Source of the DNA: Paenibacillus sp. FSL H8-0548
GTDB taxonomy: Bacteria > Bacillota > Bacilli > Paenibacillales > Paenibacillaceae
Assembly (NCBI RefSeq): GCF_038630985.1
Contig: NZ_CP152049.1
Coordinates: 7,287,570 to 7,351,569, forward strand
Length of the DNA: 64,000 nt
Direction: 5' to 3'
The notes under the pieces were generated by a model. That model did no database searches. It was not told where the DNA came from and was given only the letters and a program-made list of their open reading frames with translations. Both the position numbers and the translations under genes were made by a program. Shown piece by piece: positions 8,048-17,886 of this stretch; position 1 is the stretch's first letter; each line of letters opens with the position of its first letter.

Positions 8048-9487
8048 ATGAGAAACTTCAATAGTCAATTAAAACACGCCTTTGAATATATAGAGCAAGA
8101 ACTCGGATATAGTTCAGATCTTTCCGTCAGAGAGTGTCAAATCGGAACTGAAAAACTACCTACTTTGATCATATGGATAGATGGACTGATTAACAAACAA
8201 AACTTAAATGAAAATATCATTTCACCGCTTTTAAACGGCAGCAGACAGATAAATATTCTTGATCAAGATGAGGAAACAGTAAGATTTATTAGTAATTCTT
8301 TAATAACAACGACCGAAGTCTTACATATATCAACCAATGAAAAGTTAATTCCTTTACTCATAAATGGGTGGTCAATTGTAATTATAGAGGGAATTGATCT
8401 CATGATTGCTGCAAATACACAAGGTTTAGAGACTCGAAATATTGATGAACCTGCTTCAGCAAGTGTTATTCGTGGACCAAGAGATGGTTTTGTGGAATCA
8501 ATTGATGTAAATATCTCTCTAATCCGTCGTCGTGTGAGAAATAAAATGGTTCGAGTTGAGAATCATTGCATCGGTAATATCTCTAATACAAAAATTGCAA
8601 TGATGTACCTTCATAATCGGGCACATCCAGATACTGTTCTAGAAATCCGGAAGCGGCTTGAGCACATTGACATCGATGCCATATTAGAATCGCAGTATAT
8701 TGAGGACTTAATTAAAGATAGCCCCTATTCTTTCTTCCCAACCGTATATAGTACTGAGCGACCAGATGATGTTGCAGGTGCAATTCTTGAAGGGCGAGTA
8801 GCCATTATTGTTGATGGTACTCCATTTGCGTTAGTCCTTCCCTGCACACTTTTTCATCTACTTAAAACAACTGAAGATTTATATTTAGCTTATCCTATTG
8901 CAACATTCATACGTTGGCTTCGATTCACAGGTTTTTTAATTACGTTATTATTGCCAGCATCTTATTTAGGGGTGCTCACTTATCATCCTGAAATGTTACC
9001 CCCCCAACTTTTAAGCAGTATTCTTTCAGCTCGAGATGGCGTTCCATTTCCACTACTTATGGAAACTTTTCTTATGGAATTGACTTTTGAAGGTTTGAGG
9101 GAAGCCAGCATTCGAATGCCAAAATCCATTGGTTCGGCAATTAGCATTGTTGGAGCCTTGGTTATTGGGGAATCAGCGGTTAAAGCAGGGATTATTTCAT
9201 CACCTTCAGTAATTGTAGTGGCGGGAACCGCAATTGCCTCATTTACAATCCCGTCCATTTCTTTATCAGCCACTATTCGTTTACTGCGCTTTGTTATGAT
9301 TATTTTAGCTTCCTTTCTAGGACTGTATGGAATTATGATCGGTTTGTTCTTATTAGGAATTCACCTTACATCTATTAAATCAGTGGGTATGCCATACCTC
9401 GCTCCATTTGCACCCTTTAAGCCTAAAGAAGCCATAGGAACATTCGTTCGCATACCATGGTTTACTCTTCGAAAAAAACACAAATAA
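8048..9487 (+). CDS. Spore germination receptor subunit A (GerAA/GerKA family)
   Basis: A 479-residue protein with a large hydrophilic N-terminal half (with SVIRGPRDGFVESI and NISLIRRRVR) and a C-terminal half of several membrane helices. The block LMELTFEGLREASIRMPK is strongly typical of the GerA family. GerA-type subunits sit in the inner spore membrane and sense nutrients together with B and C subunits. The frame is open further upstream, but AAAGGAGA ends five bases before the ATG at 8048. It is the first gene of an A-C-B operon under a sigma-G-like promoter. The germinant is unknown. Confidence 0.92.
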   Translation: MRNFNSQLKHAFEYIEQELGYSSDLSVRECQIGTEKLPTLIIWIDGLINKQNLNENIISPLLNGSRQINILDQDEETVRFISNSLITTTEVLHISTNEKLIPLLINGWSIVIIEGIDLMIAANTQGLETRNIDEPASASVIRGPRDGFVESIDVNISLIRRRVRNKMVRVENHCIGNISNTKIAMMYLHNRAHPDTVLEIRKRLEHIDIDAILESQYIEDLIKDSPYSFFPTVYSTERPDDVAGAILEGRVAIIVDGTPFALVLPCTLFHLLKTTEDLYLAYPIATFIRWLRFTGFLITLLLPASYLGVLTYHPEMLPPQLLSSILSARDGVPFPLLMETFLMELTFEGLREASIRMPKSIGSAISIVGALVIGESAVKAGIISSPSVIVVAGTAIASFTIPSISLSATIRLLRFVMIILASFLGLYGIMIGLFLLGIHLTSIKSVGMPYLAPFAPFKPKEAIGTFVRIPWFTLRKKHK

Positions 9488-9513
9488 CATATAAGACTCA
9501 GGGAGGTTCATCC

Positions 9514-10683
9514 GTGGTTATCCGTTATTTCAAATGCTTCTTTGCAGTTACCATAACAATAATATTAAGCGGATGCTGGAGTCAAATTAATTTCGATCAA
9601 ATTACTGTAGTGTCAGCTATAGGTTTAGATTTAAATGAAGATAAAAAATTACAGGTTTCCGTCCAGCTTGTTAATCCGACTCTCCCAGTTGCAGCTGGGG
9701 GAGCTACTCAGCAACGTAGGGCTGTTGCCGTTTATTCCGCAACTGGAAATACAATTCACGAAGCCATAGAAGTTATAAAAAAACATTCTAAAAAAGACTT
9801 GTTTTTTTCTCAAACTAGAGTGATTCTTCTCAGCGAAAAACTAGCTAGAAATGGACTCAAAGATATTGTTGATTACTTTTGGAGAGAGCCTAACCAAAAT
9901 TTTAATAGTTGGGTACTCGTTTCTGACATTTCCGCAATTAATACTCTAAGCAATTCTAAGGAACTCCTTTCCGTTTCTGCAGATGAATGGAAGGCCTATT
10001 TGAAAGATAAAACAAACATAACTGCACGTGGTGGAATTGAATTATACGAATTTTTATCGCGGTTGGATCAATCCAGTTACGAGGCTGTGGCCCCTGGTTT
10101 ATTACCTTATTCAACGAATTCAAATCAAATGATAATGGAAATCGGGCAGCTTGCTGTTTTTAATGGCTATAAAATGTCGGGCTGGCTTTCATCAGATGAG
10201 AGTCGAATAGTTAATTGGCTTTCTCACTCAACCAAAACTGGAGTCATACAAGTCAAAATAATGAAGGATGAGTACATAGATTTTGATTTAAAAAACATTC
10301 ATATTAAAATGACTCCACAATTTCAAAACGGACAATTAATTATGAAAACTCAGATGAAATGTGACGCGCACATAAAAACTTCTACAAAAGAACTAGATTT
10401 ATCCTCCAAAAAGATATCTCATACTATTGAAACAAAATTAAACCAATACCTGGAGAAAGAAATTAAAAAAACATTACATAAAATATTTGTTTCTTATCAG
10501 AGTGATGTAGTCGGCTTTGGAGAAGTCGTTCATCGTTCTTATCCCGACAAATGGAAATCACTTGGAGCAAAATGGGAATCAGAGATGAAATCAATTAAAA
10601 TCACTGTCAGCACTGAAGCTCATTTAACAAAATCAGGTTTGCTTATAGATGGCATAATAAAAAAGGACGACCGAAATGATTAA
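9514..10683 (+). CDS. Spore germination lipoprotein subunit C (GerAC family)
   Basis: About 389 residues. The N-terminus is a lipoprotein signal peptide ending in the lipobox LSGC, followed by WSQINFDQITVVSAIGLDLN, the usual opening of Ger(x)C proteins. The C subunit is anchored to the outer face of the inner spore membrane. A GGGAGG box precedes a GTG at 9514, which I prefer over earlier in-frame codons because it places the signal peptide at the very start. The gene overlaps the following B subunit gene by eight bases, indicating coupled translation. The A-C-B order differs from the classical A-B-C order. Confidence 0.9.
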   Translation: MVIRYFKCFFAVTITIILSGCWSQINFDQITVVSAIGLDLNEDKKLQVSVQLVNPTLPVAAGGATQQRRAVAVYSATGNTIHEAIEVIKKHSKKDLFFSQTRVILLSEKLARNGLKDIVDYFWREPNQNFNSWVLVSDISAINTLSNSKELLSVSADEWKAYLKDKTNITARGGIELYEFLSRLDQSSYEAVAPGLLPYSTNSNQMIMEIGQLAVFNGYKMSGWLSSDESRIVNWLSHSTKTGVIQVKIMKDEYIDFDLKNIHIKMTPQFQNGQLIMKTQMKCDAHIKTSTKELDLSSKKISHTIETKLNQYLEKEIKKTLHKIFVSYQSDVVGFGEVVHRSYPDKWKSLGAKWESEMKSIKITVSTEAHLTKSGLLIDGIIKKDDRND

Positions 10684-11767
10684 AAATAAAATTTCGAATG
10701 GACAATTCTTTTTTATCATATTTGTGGCAATAGCATCTCTCTGTTTCTTTTCTGTCCCAAGCCAGCTCGTAGGAAAAGTAAAACAGGACCTTTGGCTATC
10801 TATGACTTTAGGTACAATCATTGATATTTGTGTTGCTTCTATACTTTATTGGCTAGGGTTAAAACACCGCAATCAATCTTTAGTTGAATATACCAATGAA
10901 ATAATGGGCTTTCTAGGAAGAATCATCAATTTAATTTTTCTGCTATTTTTTCTAGTTGTCATTATCACAGCTATGTGGATATTTTGCGACTTTTTGTCGA
11001 GATCATTTATGCCAGATACCCCTCGAATTGTGTTCTCAATAACCATGACTCTTTGTGCAGGGTCAGCCGCTGGGAAAGGTATTGAGTCCATTGCCCGCCT
11101 GAGTCAGATTATAGGTGTATTGGTATTACTGACATCACTTATCTTGTTTGCCAGCTCAATCCCTTATTTTCATATTGGATATTTATTTCCTCAATTTGAG
11201 AATGGTTTCATGCCTGCTTTAAATGGGGCCATTTATCCAGGAAGCTGGTTTGGGATTTGTATTATCATGGGAATGCTTATGCCGCATATGAAGACACCTG
11301 AGAAAACACTTCAAGTGAAAATTTCTGCAGTTATTCTAGGTGCTTTTATCATGACGCTTTACCTTTTGTATAGTATTGCTGTTATGGGACCCTTTATGGC
11401 CGGACAATTCGAAAATCCTATCTATATCCTATCTAGAGTTTCTCAATTTATTATTTTTGAACGAATTGAAGTATTACTTCTTCTCATTTTCATTTCTGGC
11501 TCGTTTATTACAATTTCGACATTATTTTATTCATTAACCGTTGGCACAGCACAACTTTTTAAAAACCGTTCCCACAAAAAATGGATATTCATTTTCGGGG
11601 CTGTCATTATTTTCAGTCCAGTATTTCCATATAGCCAAGATAGCTACATCGTTGATAAATATTTAAGTTATTGGTTTCCTTATGTCGCATTATCGATAGA
11701 AGGCGGGTTAACAACACTTATCTTTCTGGTGGCTTTGATAAAACTAGCACTTAAGAATAAATCATGA
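10676..11767 (+). CDS. Spore germination permease subunit B (GerAB family)
   Basis: A 363-residue protein with about ten membrane helices throughout, of the amino acid/polyamine/organocation transporter-like fold used by GerAB subunits. Visible family features are the FFIIFVAIASLCFFSVPSQL start and the YPGSWFGICIIMGMLMPH segment in the middle. It probably forms the nutrient-binding part of the receptor with the A and C subunits encoded upstream. It is the last gene of the operon, and no clear terminator was seen in the 55 bases before the convergent mrpG end. Confidence 0.9.
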   Translation: MIKNKISNGQFFFIIFVAIASLCFFSVPSQLVGKVKQDLWLSMTLGTIIDICVASILYWLGLKHRNQSLVEYTNEIMGFLGRIINLIFLLFFLVVIITAMWIFCDFLSRSFMPDTPRIVFSITMTLCAGSAAGKGIESIARLSQIIGVLVLLTSLILFASSIPYFHIGYLFPQFENGFMPALNGAIYPGSWFGICIIMGMLMPHMKTPEKTLQVKISAVILGAFIMTLYLLYSIAVMGPFMAGQFENPIYILSRVSQFIIFERIEVLLLLIFISGSFITISTLFYSLTVGTAQLFKNRSHKKWIFIFGAVIIFSPVFPYSQDSYIVDKYLSYWFPYVALSIEGGLTTLIFLVALIKLALKNKS

Positions 11768-11822
11768 ACTATGGTAATGACTATTTGATATTGAATAAAG
11801 GATTGGTTAAACTCATGAATTC

Positions 11823-12194
11823 TTACATTCGTTGTTCTTTTTTCAGAGCATCCTTCAAATCATCCTGCGTGCTGTCCACCCATAATGCAACGCCGGACCG
11901 ATACGCAGCCCTTCCGTTCAAATGACCAGCTACCGGCGCTGTTATGAATACGAACACGATGCCAAGTAGCAGCTTAGCGCTTGAATGCTCCAAATAAAAC
12001 ATAAAATAGAGAAATGTACCGATTAAAATAAGCAAAACGCCTAGCGTCGCGCTTTTAGTGGCTGCATGTGATCTTAAGTAAACATCTGGCAGCCTTATAA
12101 GACCAAATGCACTTAGTGCGCTAATTAGTGAACCAAACAAGATAACCAATCCAAGGAGCAGTTCTCCTAGCTTACTTATCATCTCCATGCTCAA
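11823..12194 (-). CDS. mrpG: Mrp Na+/H+ antiporter subunit G
   Basis: A 123-residue subunit with three membrane helices. The core GSLISALSAFGLIRLPDVY and the following RSHAATKSATLGVLL are characteristic of MnhG/MrpG. It is a small component of the multi-subunit cation/proton antiporter. The start is taken as TTG at 12194 because GAGGGGTG precedes it by six bases; it overlaps the end of mrpF by 23 bases. It is the last gene of the mrp operon, converging on the ger operon. Confidence 0.9.
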   Translation of the reverse strand: MSMEMISKLGELLLGLVILFGSLISALSAFGLIRLPDVYLRSHAATKSATLGVLLILIGTFLYFMFYLEHSSAKLLLGIVFVFITAPVAGHLNGRAAYRSGVALWVDSTQDDLKDALKKEQRM

Positions 12195-12456
12195 TGACTA
12201 CACCCCTCTCGATATATCTTGCAAAAGCAGTTGTTCCGATAAAGGTTAAAATACCAATTAGAAGAATAATATCGAAATACGTTTTTGTTTTCAGCAGCAT
12301 ACTAATCACGGCTATCATCGATAATAAAATAACACCAATGGTATCCAAAGCGGCAATCCGATCCGGTATGGAGGGTCCTAATAGCAGCCGATACAAGCAT
12401 CCTAATATGGCTAGTGATAAAATAGCGAGTGATACGAGCAACATAGGATATAACAT
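12172..12456 (-). CDS. mrpF: Mrp Na+/H+ antiporter subunit F
   Basis: A 94-residue protein with three helices. The motif RLLLGPSIPDRIAALDTIGV is diagnostic of MnhF/MrpF, a subunit known from Bacillus to take part in Na+ and cholate resistance. Its ATG overlaps the mrpE stop (TAATG), so translation is probably coupled. Length is normal for the family. Confidence 0.92.
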   Translation of the reverse strand: MLYPMLLVSLAILSLAILGCLYRLLLGPSIPDRIAALDTIGVILLSMIAVISMLLKTKTYFDIILLIGILTFIGTTAFARYIERGVVIEHGDDK

Positions 12457-12932
12457 TAACGCGTCACCTCCATAATGGCTTTTTCAAAAGAATCCTTAAT
12501 TTGCTGAGAAAGCAGCTCTGCATCATTAATATCCATTGCGTGAATATACAAAGTTCGTCCATCTCTAGATACGTCTAGCGTCAACGTGCCTGGTGTCAGA
12601 CAGATTAAACAGGAAAGTACTGTAATTTCCCAATCTGATTTAAGTTCAGTCTGTAGAGCTATGATTCCTGGACGAATGGATAACTTAGGTTTTATGATAA
12701 GTCCCATAACGACAAAACTGGATACGAATAGCTCTTTCGTAAATAAAATAAGCAACTTAATAACTGCCCAAGCTCTCTTTAAATAAAAATCATGTGGCCA
12801 AATGCGGCTAAGAAGTCCCATAATCGCAGCACCGATCACGTAGCCGATTGTAAACCTAGGAAATGACCATTCATTATGCAAAAACATCCATACGACGGCT
12901 ATAATAAAATTCAATAGGATTTGTAAAGCCAT
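12456..12932 (-). CDS. mrpE: Mrp Na+/H+ antiporter subunit E
   Basis: A 158-residue subunit with two or three N-terminal membrane helices and a cytoplasmic C-terminal domain containing the conserved LTPGTLTLDVSRDGRTLYIH stretch of MnhE/MrpE. It belongs to the Mrp complex. The start has an AGGAG box, and the gene follows mrpD directly with one base between stop and start. Length and position match other mrp operons. Confidence 0.93.
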   Translation of the reverse strand: MALQILLNFIIAVVWMFLHNEWSFPRFTIGYVIGAAIMGLLSRIWPHDFYLKRAWAVIKLLILFTKELFVSSFVVMGLIIKPKLSIRPGIIALQTELKSDWEITVLSCLICLTPGTLTLDVSRDGRTLYIHAMDINDAELLSQQIKDSFEKAIMEVTR

Positions 12933-12933
12933 A

Positions 12934-14415
12934 TCATCTACTCCTTAGTACAGCATCAATATATGTTGCAGGGCTGCTAAGCGTATTCCCTGCTTCTGAA
13001 ACGAACTCATATACCCATTCCGAACCGAGTCCCATAACAATAAGGAGTAAACTCATGCCTCCAGCCGTTAGAATAAATCCGTTATTGAGTTTCGGTAAAG
13101 CAGAGACCATTTGTCCCTCTTCTCCCCAGAAAGCGGCCATAAATAATTTTATTAGCGAATAAAGAACAATAAAACTTGAAGCAAGAGACACTGCCATCAA
13201 CCAAAAGTAACCTTCCTGAAAGCCGTCCTTGATGATAAGCAGTTTGCCTGTAAACCCGCTTAATGGTGGGATTCCGGCTATTGCAAGCGCAGCAATAAAA
13301 AACATCCACCCCATGAGCGGATAACGCCTTATGAGTCCACCCATTTCAGTCAAGCGACTGGTTCCAGCTGTAATAACAAGAGTCCCACCCAGGATAAACA
13401 GCAGCGCTTTAGCCGCCATATCATGCAGCAAGTAGAATACCGCTCCGTTTAACGCATCCTCCGTGCCAACCGCTAAACCCACCGCAATAAAACCTACGCT
13501 AATGATTACATTATAATTTAAAATTCGCCATATATCTGAATAGGCCATTGCCCCAAAAGCGCCAAATATCATCGTTGCTGCAGCCATCCAAGCGATCCAA
13601 CTATGCGTAACAGCCGGATCGTTGTAGAAAATGAGCGTGAACATTCTTATTAGCGCATATAGACCAACCTTCGTGAGTAATGCGGCAAATAAAGATGATA
13701 TGGCTGCAGGAGGAACGCTGTACGAGCCTGGTAGCCAGAAAAATAAGAAAAGCCCCGCCTTTAAAGAAAACACAACCAAGAACATAATGGCAATTACATT
13801 CAAAATGCCATCCTGCCCCACCTCCCCTATTCTCACGGAAAGGTCTGCCATATTCAGCGTGCCCACGACACCATACAAATAAGCAACAGCAGCTACAAAT
13901 AAAGTCGAGGATAGGATGTTGATGAGAATATATTTTAACGTTTCCCTTAACTGACGCTTTGTTCCTCCGAGAACGATTAAAGCATACGAGGAAATGAGCA
14001 TGACCTCAAAGCAAACAAACAAGTTAAACAAATCTCCTGTTAGGAATGACCCGATTACCCCCACAAGCAGAAATTGAAAAAAAGGATAAAAGTAATACTT
14101 CTCTCTTTCCTTTCCAATGGTCCCAAACGCAAAAAACAAGCAGCAAGCACCTACTACCGATGTTGCTAGGACCATTAAAGCAGCCAGCATATCAGCAACA
14201 AATACAATACCGTATGGCGGCAGCCAGCCTCCCATATACAGCGTCTGAATGCCTTCTATTTTCACTTGAAAGAGGATCACGCTTGAAACGGTTAGGTTAA
14301 GCAAAACACTTATGGTGCTGATCCATCGCTGCCATGCGATTTGTTTATTAAAGAACAAAAGAATAACAGCGGTACACAACGGGATTAAAAGCGGTAATAC
14401 CAATAGGTTATTCAT
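12934..14415 (-). CDS. mrpD: Mrp Na+/H+ antiporter subunit D
   Basis: A 493-residue membrane protein with about 14 helices, related to the proton-pumping NuoL/M/N subunits of respiratory complex I. Family blocks include the FLTGDLFNLFVCFEVMLISS region, LLTKVGLYALIR with the conserved lysine, and LLHDMAAKALLFILGG. With MrpA it probably forms the ion-translocating core of the antiporter. It overlaps mrpC by eight bases. Length is as expected for the family. Confidence 0.94.
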   Translation of the reverse strand: MNNLLVLPLLIPLCTAVILLFFNKQIAWQRWISTISVLLNLTVSSVILFQVKIEGIQTLYMGGWLPPYGIVFVADMLAALMVLATSVVGACCLFFAFGTIGKEREKYYFYPFFQFLLVGVIGSFLTGDLFNLFVCFEVMLISSYALIVLGGTKRQLRETLKYILINILSSTLFVAAVAYLYGVVGTLNMADLSVRIGEVGQDGILNVIAIMFLVVFSLKAGLFLFFWLPGSYSVPPAAISSLFAALLTKVGLYALIRMFTLIFYNDPAVTHSWIAWMAAATMIFGAFGAMAYSDIWRILNYNVIISVGFIAVGLAVGTEDALNGAVFYLLHDMAAKALLFILGGTLVITAGTSRLTEMGGLIRRYPLMGWMFFIAALAIAGIPPLSGFTGKLLIIKDGFQEGYFWLMAVSLASSFIVLYSLIKLFMAAFWGEEGQMVSALPKLNNGFILTAGGMSLLLIVMGLGSEWVYEFVSEAGNTLSSPATYIDAVLRSR

Positions 14416-14746
14416 CTTCCTTCCCCCTCAACTGCTCCATATCATCCGTTCCCAGCTTCTGGTACGCTTTATAGGCCAACACGAAAAAAAATGAGGTTAC
14501 ACCGAAACTAATAACGATCGAAGTTAGAATAAGAGCCTGTGGCAAGGGATCAACATAAGCATCTGCCTTTTCTCCAAGCAGCGGTGCATCGCCCGTCTTC
14601 AGCCTTGACATGGTCAGCAAGAGTAGATGAACGCCATGTGTAAGAATAGATGTGCCTAATATAATACGAAGAAGGCTTTTGGACAAAACGAGATACACCC
14701 CGACAGTGAATATCACGCCTATTGCCAGTGACATGTATAATTCCAT
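14408..14746 (-). CDS. mrpC: Mrp Na+/H+ antiporter subunit C
   Basis: A 112-residue, three-helix NuoK-like subunit with the typical GTSILTHGVHLLLL segment. The ATG at 14746 is preferred over an upstream in-frame TTG because the GGGAGGG box, which lies inside the end of mrpA, is correctly spaced for it. The C-terminal tail is charged and overlaps the start of mrpD. Confidence 0.93.
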   Translation of the reverse strand: MELYMSLAIGVIFTVGVYLVLSKSLLRIILGTSILTHGVHLLLLTMSRLKTGDAPLLGEKADAYVDPLPQALILTSIVISFGVTSFFFVLAYKAYQKLGTDDMEQLRGKEDE

Positions 14747-14747
14747 G

Positions 14748-17624
14748 TTACTTATCCCTCCCAATTGTTAAAATAATGTTCATTGTGATGCCAATGACTG
14801 TTAAATAGACTCCTAAATCAAATAACATGGCTGTTGCAAGCTCCGTGTCGCCTAGAATCGGCAGCATGAAATGTCCGAACGAATGGCTGAGAAATGGCGC
14901 TTTTACAAAGAAAGAGCCTATTCCCGTCAATACTGCAACTGCGAGTCCGACTGCTGTCAGCATCTTGAAATCGATGGGGATGACCTTCCGCATTGTTTTG
15001 ATACCAAATGCCATGGTGAGTAGTACAAAAGCCGCTGATGCCATCAATGCTCCTATGAATCCCCCGCCGGGATTATTATGGCCTGCAAAAAACAAATATA
15101 CTGAAAAGGTTAAAATAATGGAAATAACCAATTTGGAAATCGTCTGAAGGATTACATCATTACTTTTTATCACAGGAAATACTAACTTACCCCTGTTGCT
15201 AAATTTCGGGAGTTCAACCCCATCACCCTCCGGCTCCAGTTGAAGCTTGATCATGGCATAAATACCGAAGGATGCGATAGCAAGCACGACAATTTCAAGC
15301 ATGGTGTCAAAGCCACGGAAATCAACAAGAATAACGTTAACAACATTCTTCCCGCCAGCTAGCTGATAGCTTTCCTTCAAGAAAAAATCAGATATGGAAT
15401 CAAACGAACGGTTTCCGCTCGCGCTTAGCGCAATTAGTGTCATAACCGTACCGACACCAACAGCTATCGCAAAATTAGACAGCCTAAAACGTAAAGCTGC
15501 AATTTCTTTGCTTAATTTCGGCAAATGGTAAAAGCACAGTAGAAACAAGGTTACAGAAACGGTCTCTACGATCATCTGCGTTAATGCTAAGTCTGGCGCA
15601 TGAAAAATGACAAAGAACAAAGTAACCATATAACCAGCCGTACCGGTTAAAATAATAGCCATCATTCTAGACTTTGTGAAGGGTATAGCCATAACCGATA
15701 AAATCAAAACAACAATAATAATGGCTTCATACATCGACGTAGGCGCAAAGTTGGTGAAATCGAATTGCATGTTTTGCGATTGTAGCATGGTATAGCCAAG
15801 CGAAACGATAAGAAACATAAAAATGTAGATCAGGTAATGTCGGATAGACCCCGTCATATACATATTCGTTATATGGTTAGAAAATCGATTTAGAAAATGG
15901 AGGCCTCCATCATACATCTTGTTTAGAGTCATTTTGCGAACCAATGGCTCACTGATTAGTTTCAGACGCTGATGCAGCCTAAATAGAATTGTTCCAATCA
16001 AAATAACCCCGATTGTCATATATATTTCAGTCGTCCAGCCATGCCAGAAATGAATGGAGACAAGAAAACGCTCACCGGGCAGAAGCATGCTAGGATGGAT
16101 AGCAGCCATAGCAGGTTCAATTAAGGAATAAGCGAGCAAATTCGGGAAAAATCCAATCACAACCGCTAACGATGCAAGTATTACCGGCGAGATCAGCATT
16201 CCCATAGGTGCTTCATGCGGCTTAACTTCAAGCTTCTCAAGCTGTACAGGTCCTCTAAAGGTTTTAAATAATAAAATCATACAATAAATAAATGTAAATA
16301 TACTTGCGATCCATGCAATAACAGGCACAAGAACAAGAAGAAACTGTAAATCCAAAATATCCATCTGTTTAATATTGAGCGCTGCCGTAAAAAACATTTC
16401 CTTGCTCAGAAAACCATTAAATGGTGGTAAACCAGCCATAGAAAACGTTCCAATAAGCGCTATTGAAAAAGTGATCGGCATAAAGGACATCAAGCCTCCC
16501 AGCTTCCGAATGTCCCTTGTTCCTGTTCCATGGTCTACAATTCCAACAACCATAAACAAAGCACCTTTAAATACTGCGTGATTGATAAGATGGAAGATTG
16601 CCGCCATCGTTGCTTTTGTGTAGAAAAGAGAGTCCGTTCCACCGGTGTAGAAAGCTGCTGCCGATCCAAGTCCCAGTAAGCTCATAATGAGACCAAGCTG
16701 ACTAATGGTGGAAAACGCCAGCAATGCCTTTAAGTCTATTTGTTTCATAGCCCGGTAAGATCCGTAAATCATGGTGAGCAGTCCGACAAATGATATAAGC
16801 CAGAACCAAGCAGCCTCCCCGGAAAATACAGGACTGAACCTTGCGACCAAATATAATCCTGCCTTAACCATCGTTGCGGAATGGAGATAGGCACTTACTG
16901 GGGTTGGGGCTTCCATGGCATCCGGCAACCATATATGAAAAGGAAACTGTGCTGATTTTGTAAATGCGCCAATAAGAACGAGTATCATGGCAGGTAAAAA
17001 TAACGAATGATTCGTTACAGTCTCTAGACTCCCTATTATTTCTCGAATACTGAACGTCCCCGACATCACATACAACAAGACAAAACCGGCTAGCATGGAT
17101 AATCCGCCAAATACGGTAATAAGCATGGATTTTAATGCGCCATATCTTGATTTATCCCTTCGATGCCAAAACGCAATTAGTAGAAAGGATGAAATGCTAG
17201 TTAGCTCCCAAAACCCGTAGAGGACAATGAGATTATCGGACAGCACAACGCCAAGCATAGCTCCCATAAATAAAAGTAAATAAACATAAAAGGTGTTGAT
17301 AGCTTCCTTTCTTTTATCTAAATAAAATATGGAATAAAGAACAACCAAAGCTCCAATCCCCGTTATAAGCAAAGAAAATAATAAGCTTAATCCATCCAAA
17401 TACAAGGATATTGAAATACCCAGCGATGGAATCCAAGGAATGGCATCGGAAATGCTATTTCCATTTTGTATGGATGAAATTTGGCCCAGAAAAAATGAGA
17501 ATAATAATACAGGAATAGTAAGAACAAACCAACCTGTATGCATACGATGCAACAGCTTTTGCAAAAGAGGACTAACAGCGGCTGCAATAAAAGGTAAAAA
17601 AACAGCGATCAGCAATAAAGACAT
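14748..17624 (-). CDS. mrpA: Mrp Na+/H+ antiporter subunit A with fused subunit B
   Basis: A 958-residue protein. The first 800 or so residues are the NuoL-like MrpA core, with a LYGFWELTSISSFLLIAFWH block, the proton-channel segment GAFTKSAQFPFHIWLPDA, and the DUF4040-type region around HAPDLALTQMIVETVSVTLF. The last 140 residues carry an MnhB domain (AGHNNPGGGFIGALMASAAF), normally a separate MrpB protein. No separate mrpB is present, so this is an A-B fusion. The ATG at 17624 has a GGAGGGT box. First gene of the operon mrpAB-C-D-E-F-G, which drives Na+ extrusion and pH homeostasis. Confidence 0.93.
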   Translation of the reverse strand: MSLLLIAVFLPFIAAAVSPLLQKLLHRMHTGWFVLTIPVLLFSFFLGQISSIQNGNSISDAIPWIPSLGISISLYLDGLSLLFSLLITGIGALVVLYSIFYLDKRKEAINTFYVYLLLFMGAMLGVVLSDNLIVLYGFWELTSISSFLLIAFWHRRDKSRYGALKSMLITVFGGLSMLAGFVLLYVMSGTFSIREIIGSLETVTNHSLFLPAMILVLIGAFTKSAQFPFHIWLPDAMEAPTPVSAYLHSATMVKAGLYLVARFSPVFSGEAAWFWLISFVGLLTMIYGSYRAMKQIDLKALLAFSTISQLGLIMSLLGLGSAAAFYTGGTDSLFYTKATMAAIFHLINHAVFKGALFMVVGIVDHGTGTRDIRKLGGLMSFMPITFSIALIGTFSMAGLPPFNGFLSKEMFFTAALNIKQMDILDLQFLLVLVPVIAWIASIFTFIYCMILLFKTFRGPVQLEKLEVKPHEAPMGMLISPVILASLAVVIGFFPNLLAYSLIEPAMAAIHPSMLLPGERFLVSIHFWHGWTTEIYMTIGVILIGTILFRLHQRLKLISEPLVRKMTLNKMYDGGLHFLNRFSNHITNMYMTGSIRHYLIYIFMFLIVSLGYTMLQSQNMQFDFTNFAPTSMYEAIIIVVLILSVMAIPFTKSRMMAIILTGTAGYMVTLFFVIFHAPDLALTQMIVETVSVTLFLLCFYHLPKLSKEIAALRFRLSNFAIAVGVGTVMTLIALSASGNRSFDSISDFFLKESYQLAGGKNVVNVILVDFRGFDTMLEIVVLAIASFGIYAMIKLQLEPEGDGVELPKFSNRGKLVFPVIKSNDVILQTISKLVISIILTFSVYLFFAGHNNPGGGFIGALMASAAFVLLTMAFGIKTMRKVIPIDFKMLTAVGLAVAVLTGIGSFFVKAPFLSHSFGHFMLPILGDTELATAMLFDLGVYLTVIGITMNIILTIGRDK

Positions 17625-17719
17625 TTCAACCCTCCAGATCATTTGACTTAACCTAATAAGCATTTCCCATTTTCAGTAAAAATACTTCAATTCCACGCGA
17701 TTTTCTAAAAAAAAAGCAA

Positions 17720-17748
17720 AAAGAGCCCGCTGTTGGCAGGCTCCTCCG
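17720..17748 (-). repeat. Dispersed terminator-like hairpin, copy 2
   Basis: Identical over 29 bases to the block at 7827-7855. On the minus strand it forms a GAGCC/GGCTC stem and runs into a T-rich stretch, so it can act as an intrinsic terminator. It stands just upstream of the mrp operon, where it may insulate the operon from read-through. Confidence 0.65.
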
Positions 17749-17886
17749 AAAAATAAAGTTATTTAATTATTTGCAAAACCATTTTCAATTGTATCGTTAA
17801 AAGCTAGTATTGTCAAAAGAAAACCATGCCAGATGAATAAAAGCACACATGGGAGGGGATTACTTTGGATGAAGGAGTGATGTAGG

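Noticed and set aside
9457..9513. Longer start for the GerC lipoprotein
   Set aside because: It would place 19 polar residues before the signal peptide and overlap the gerA-type gene; the GTG at 9514 has a good GGGAGG box.
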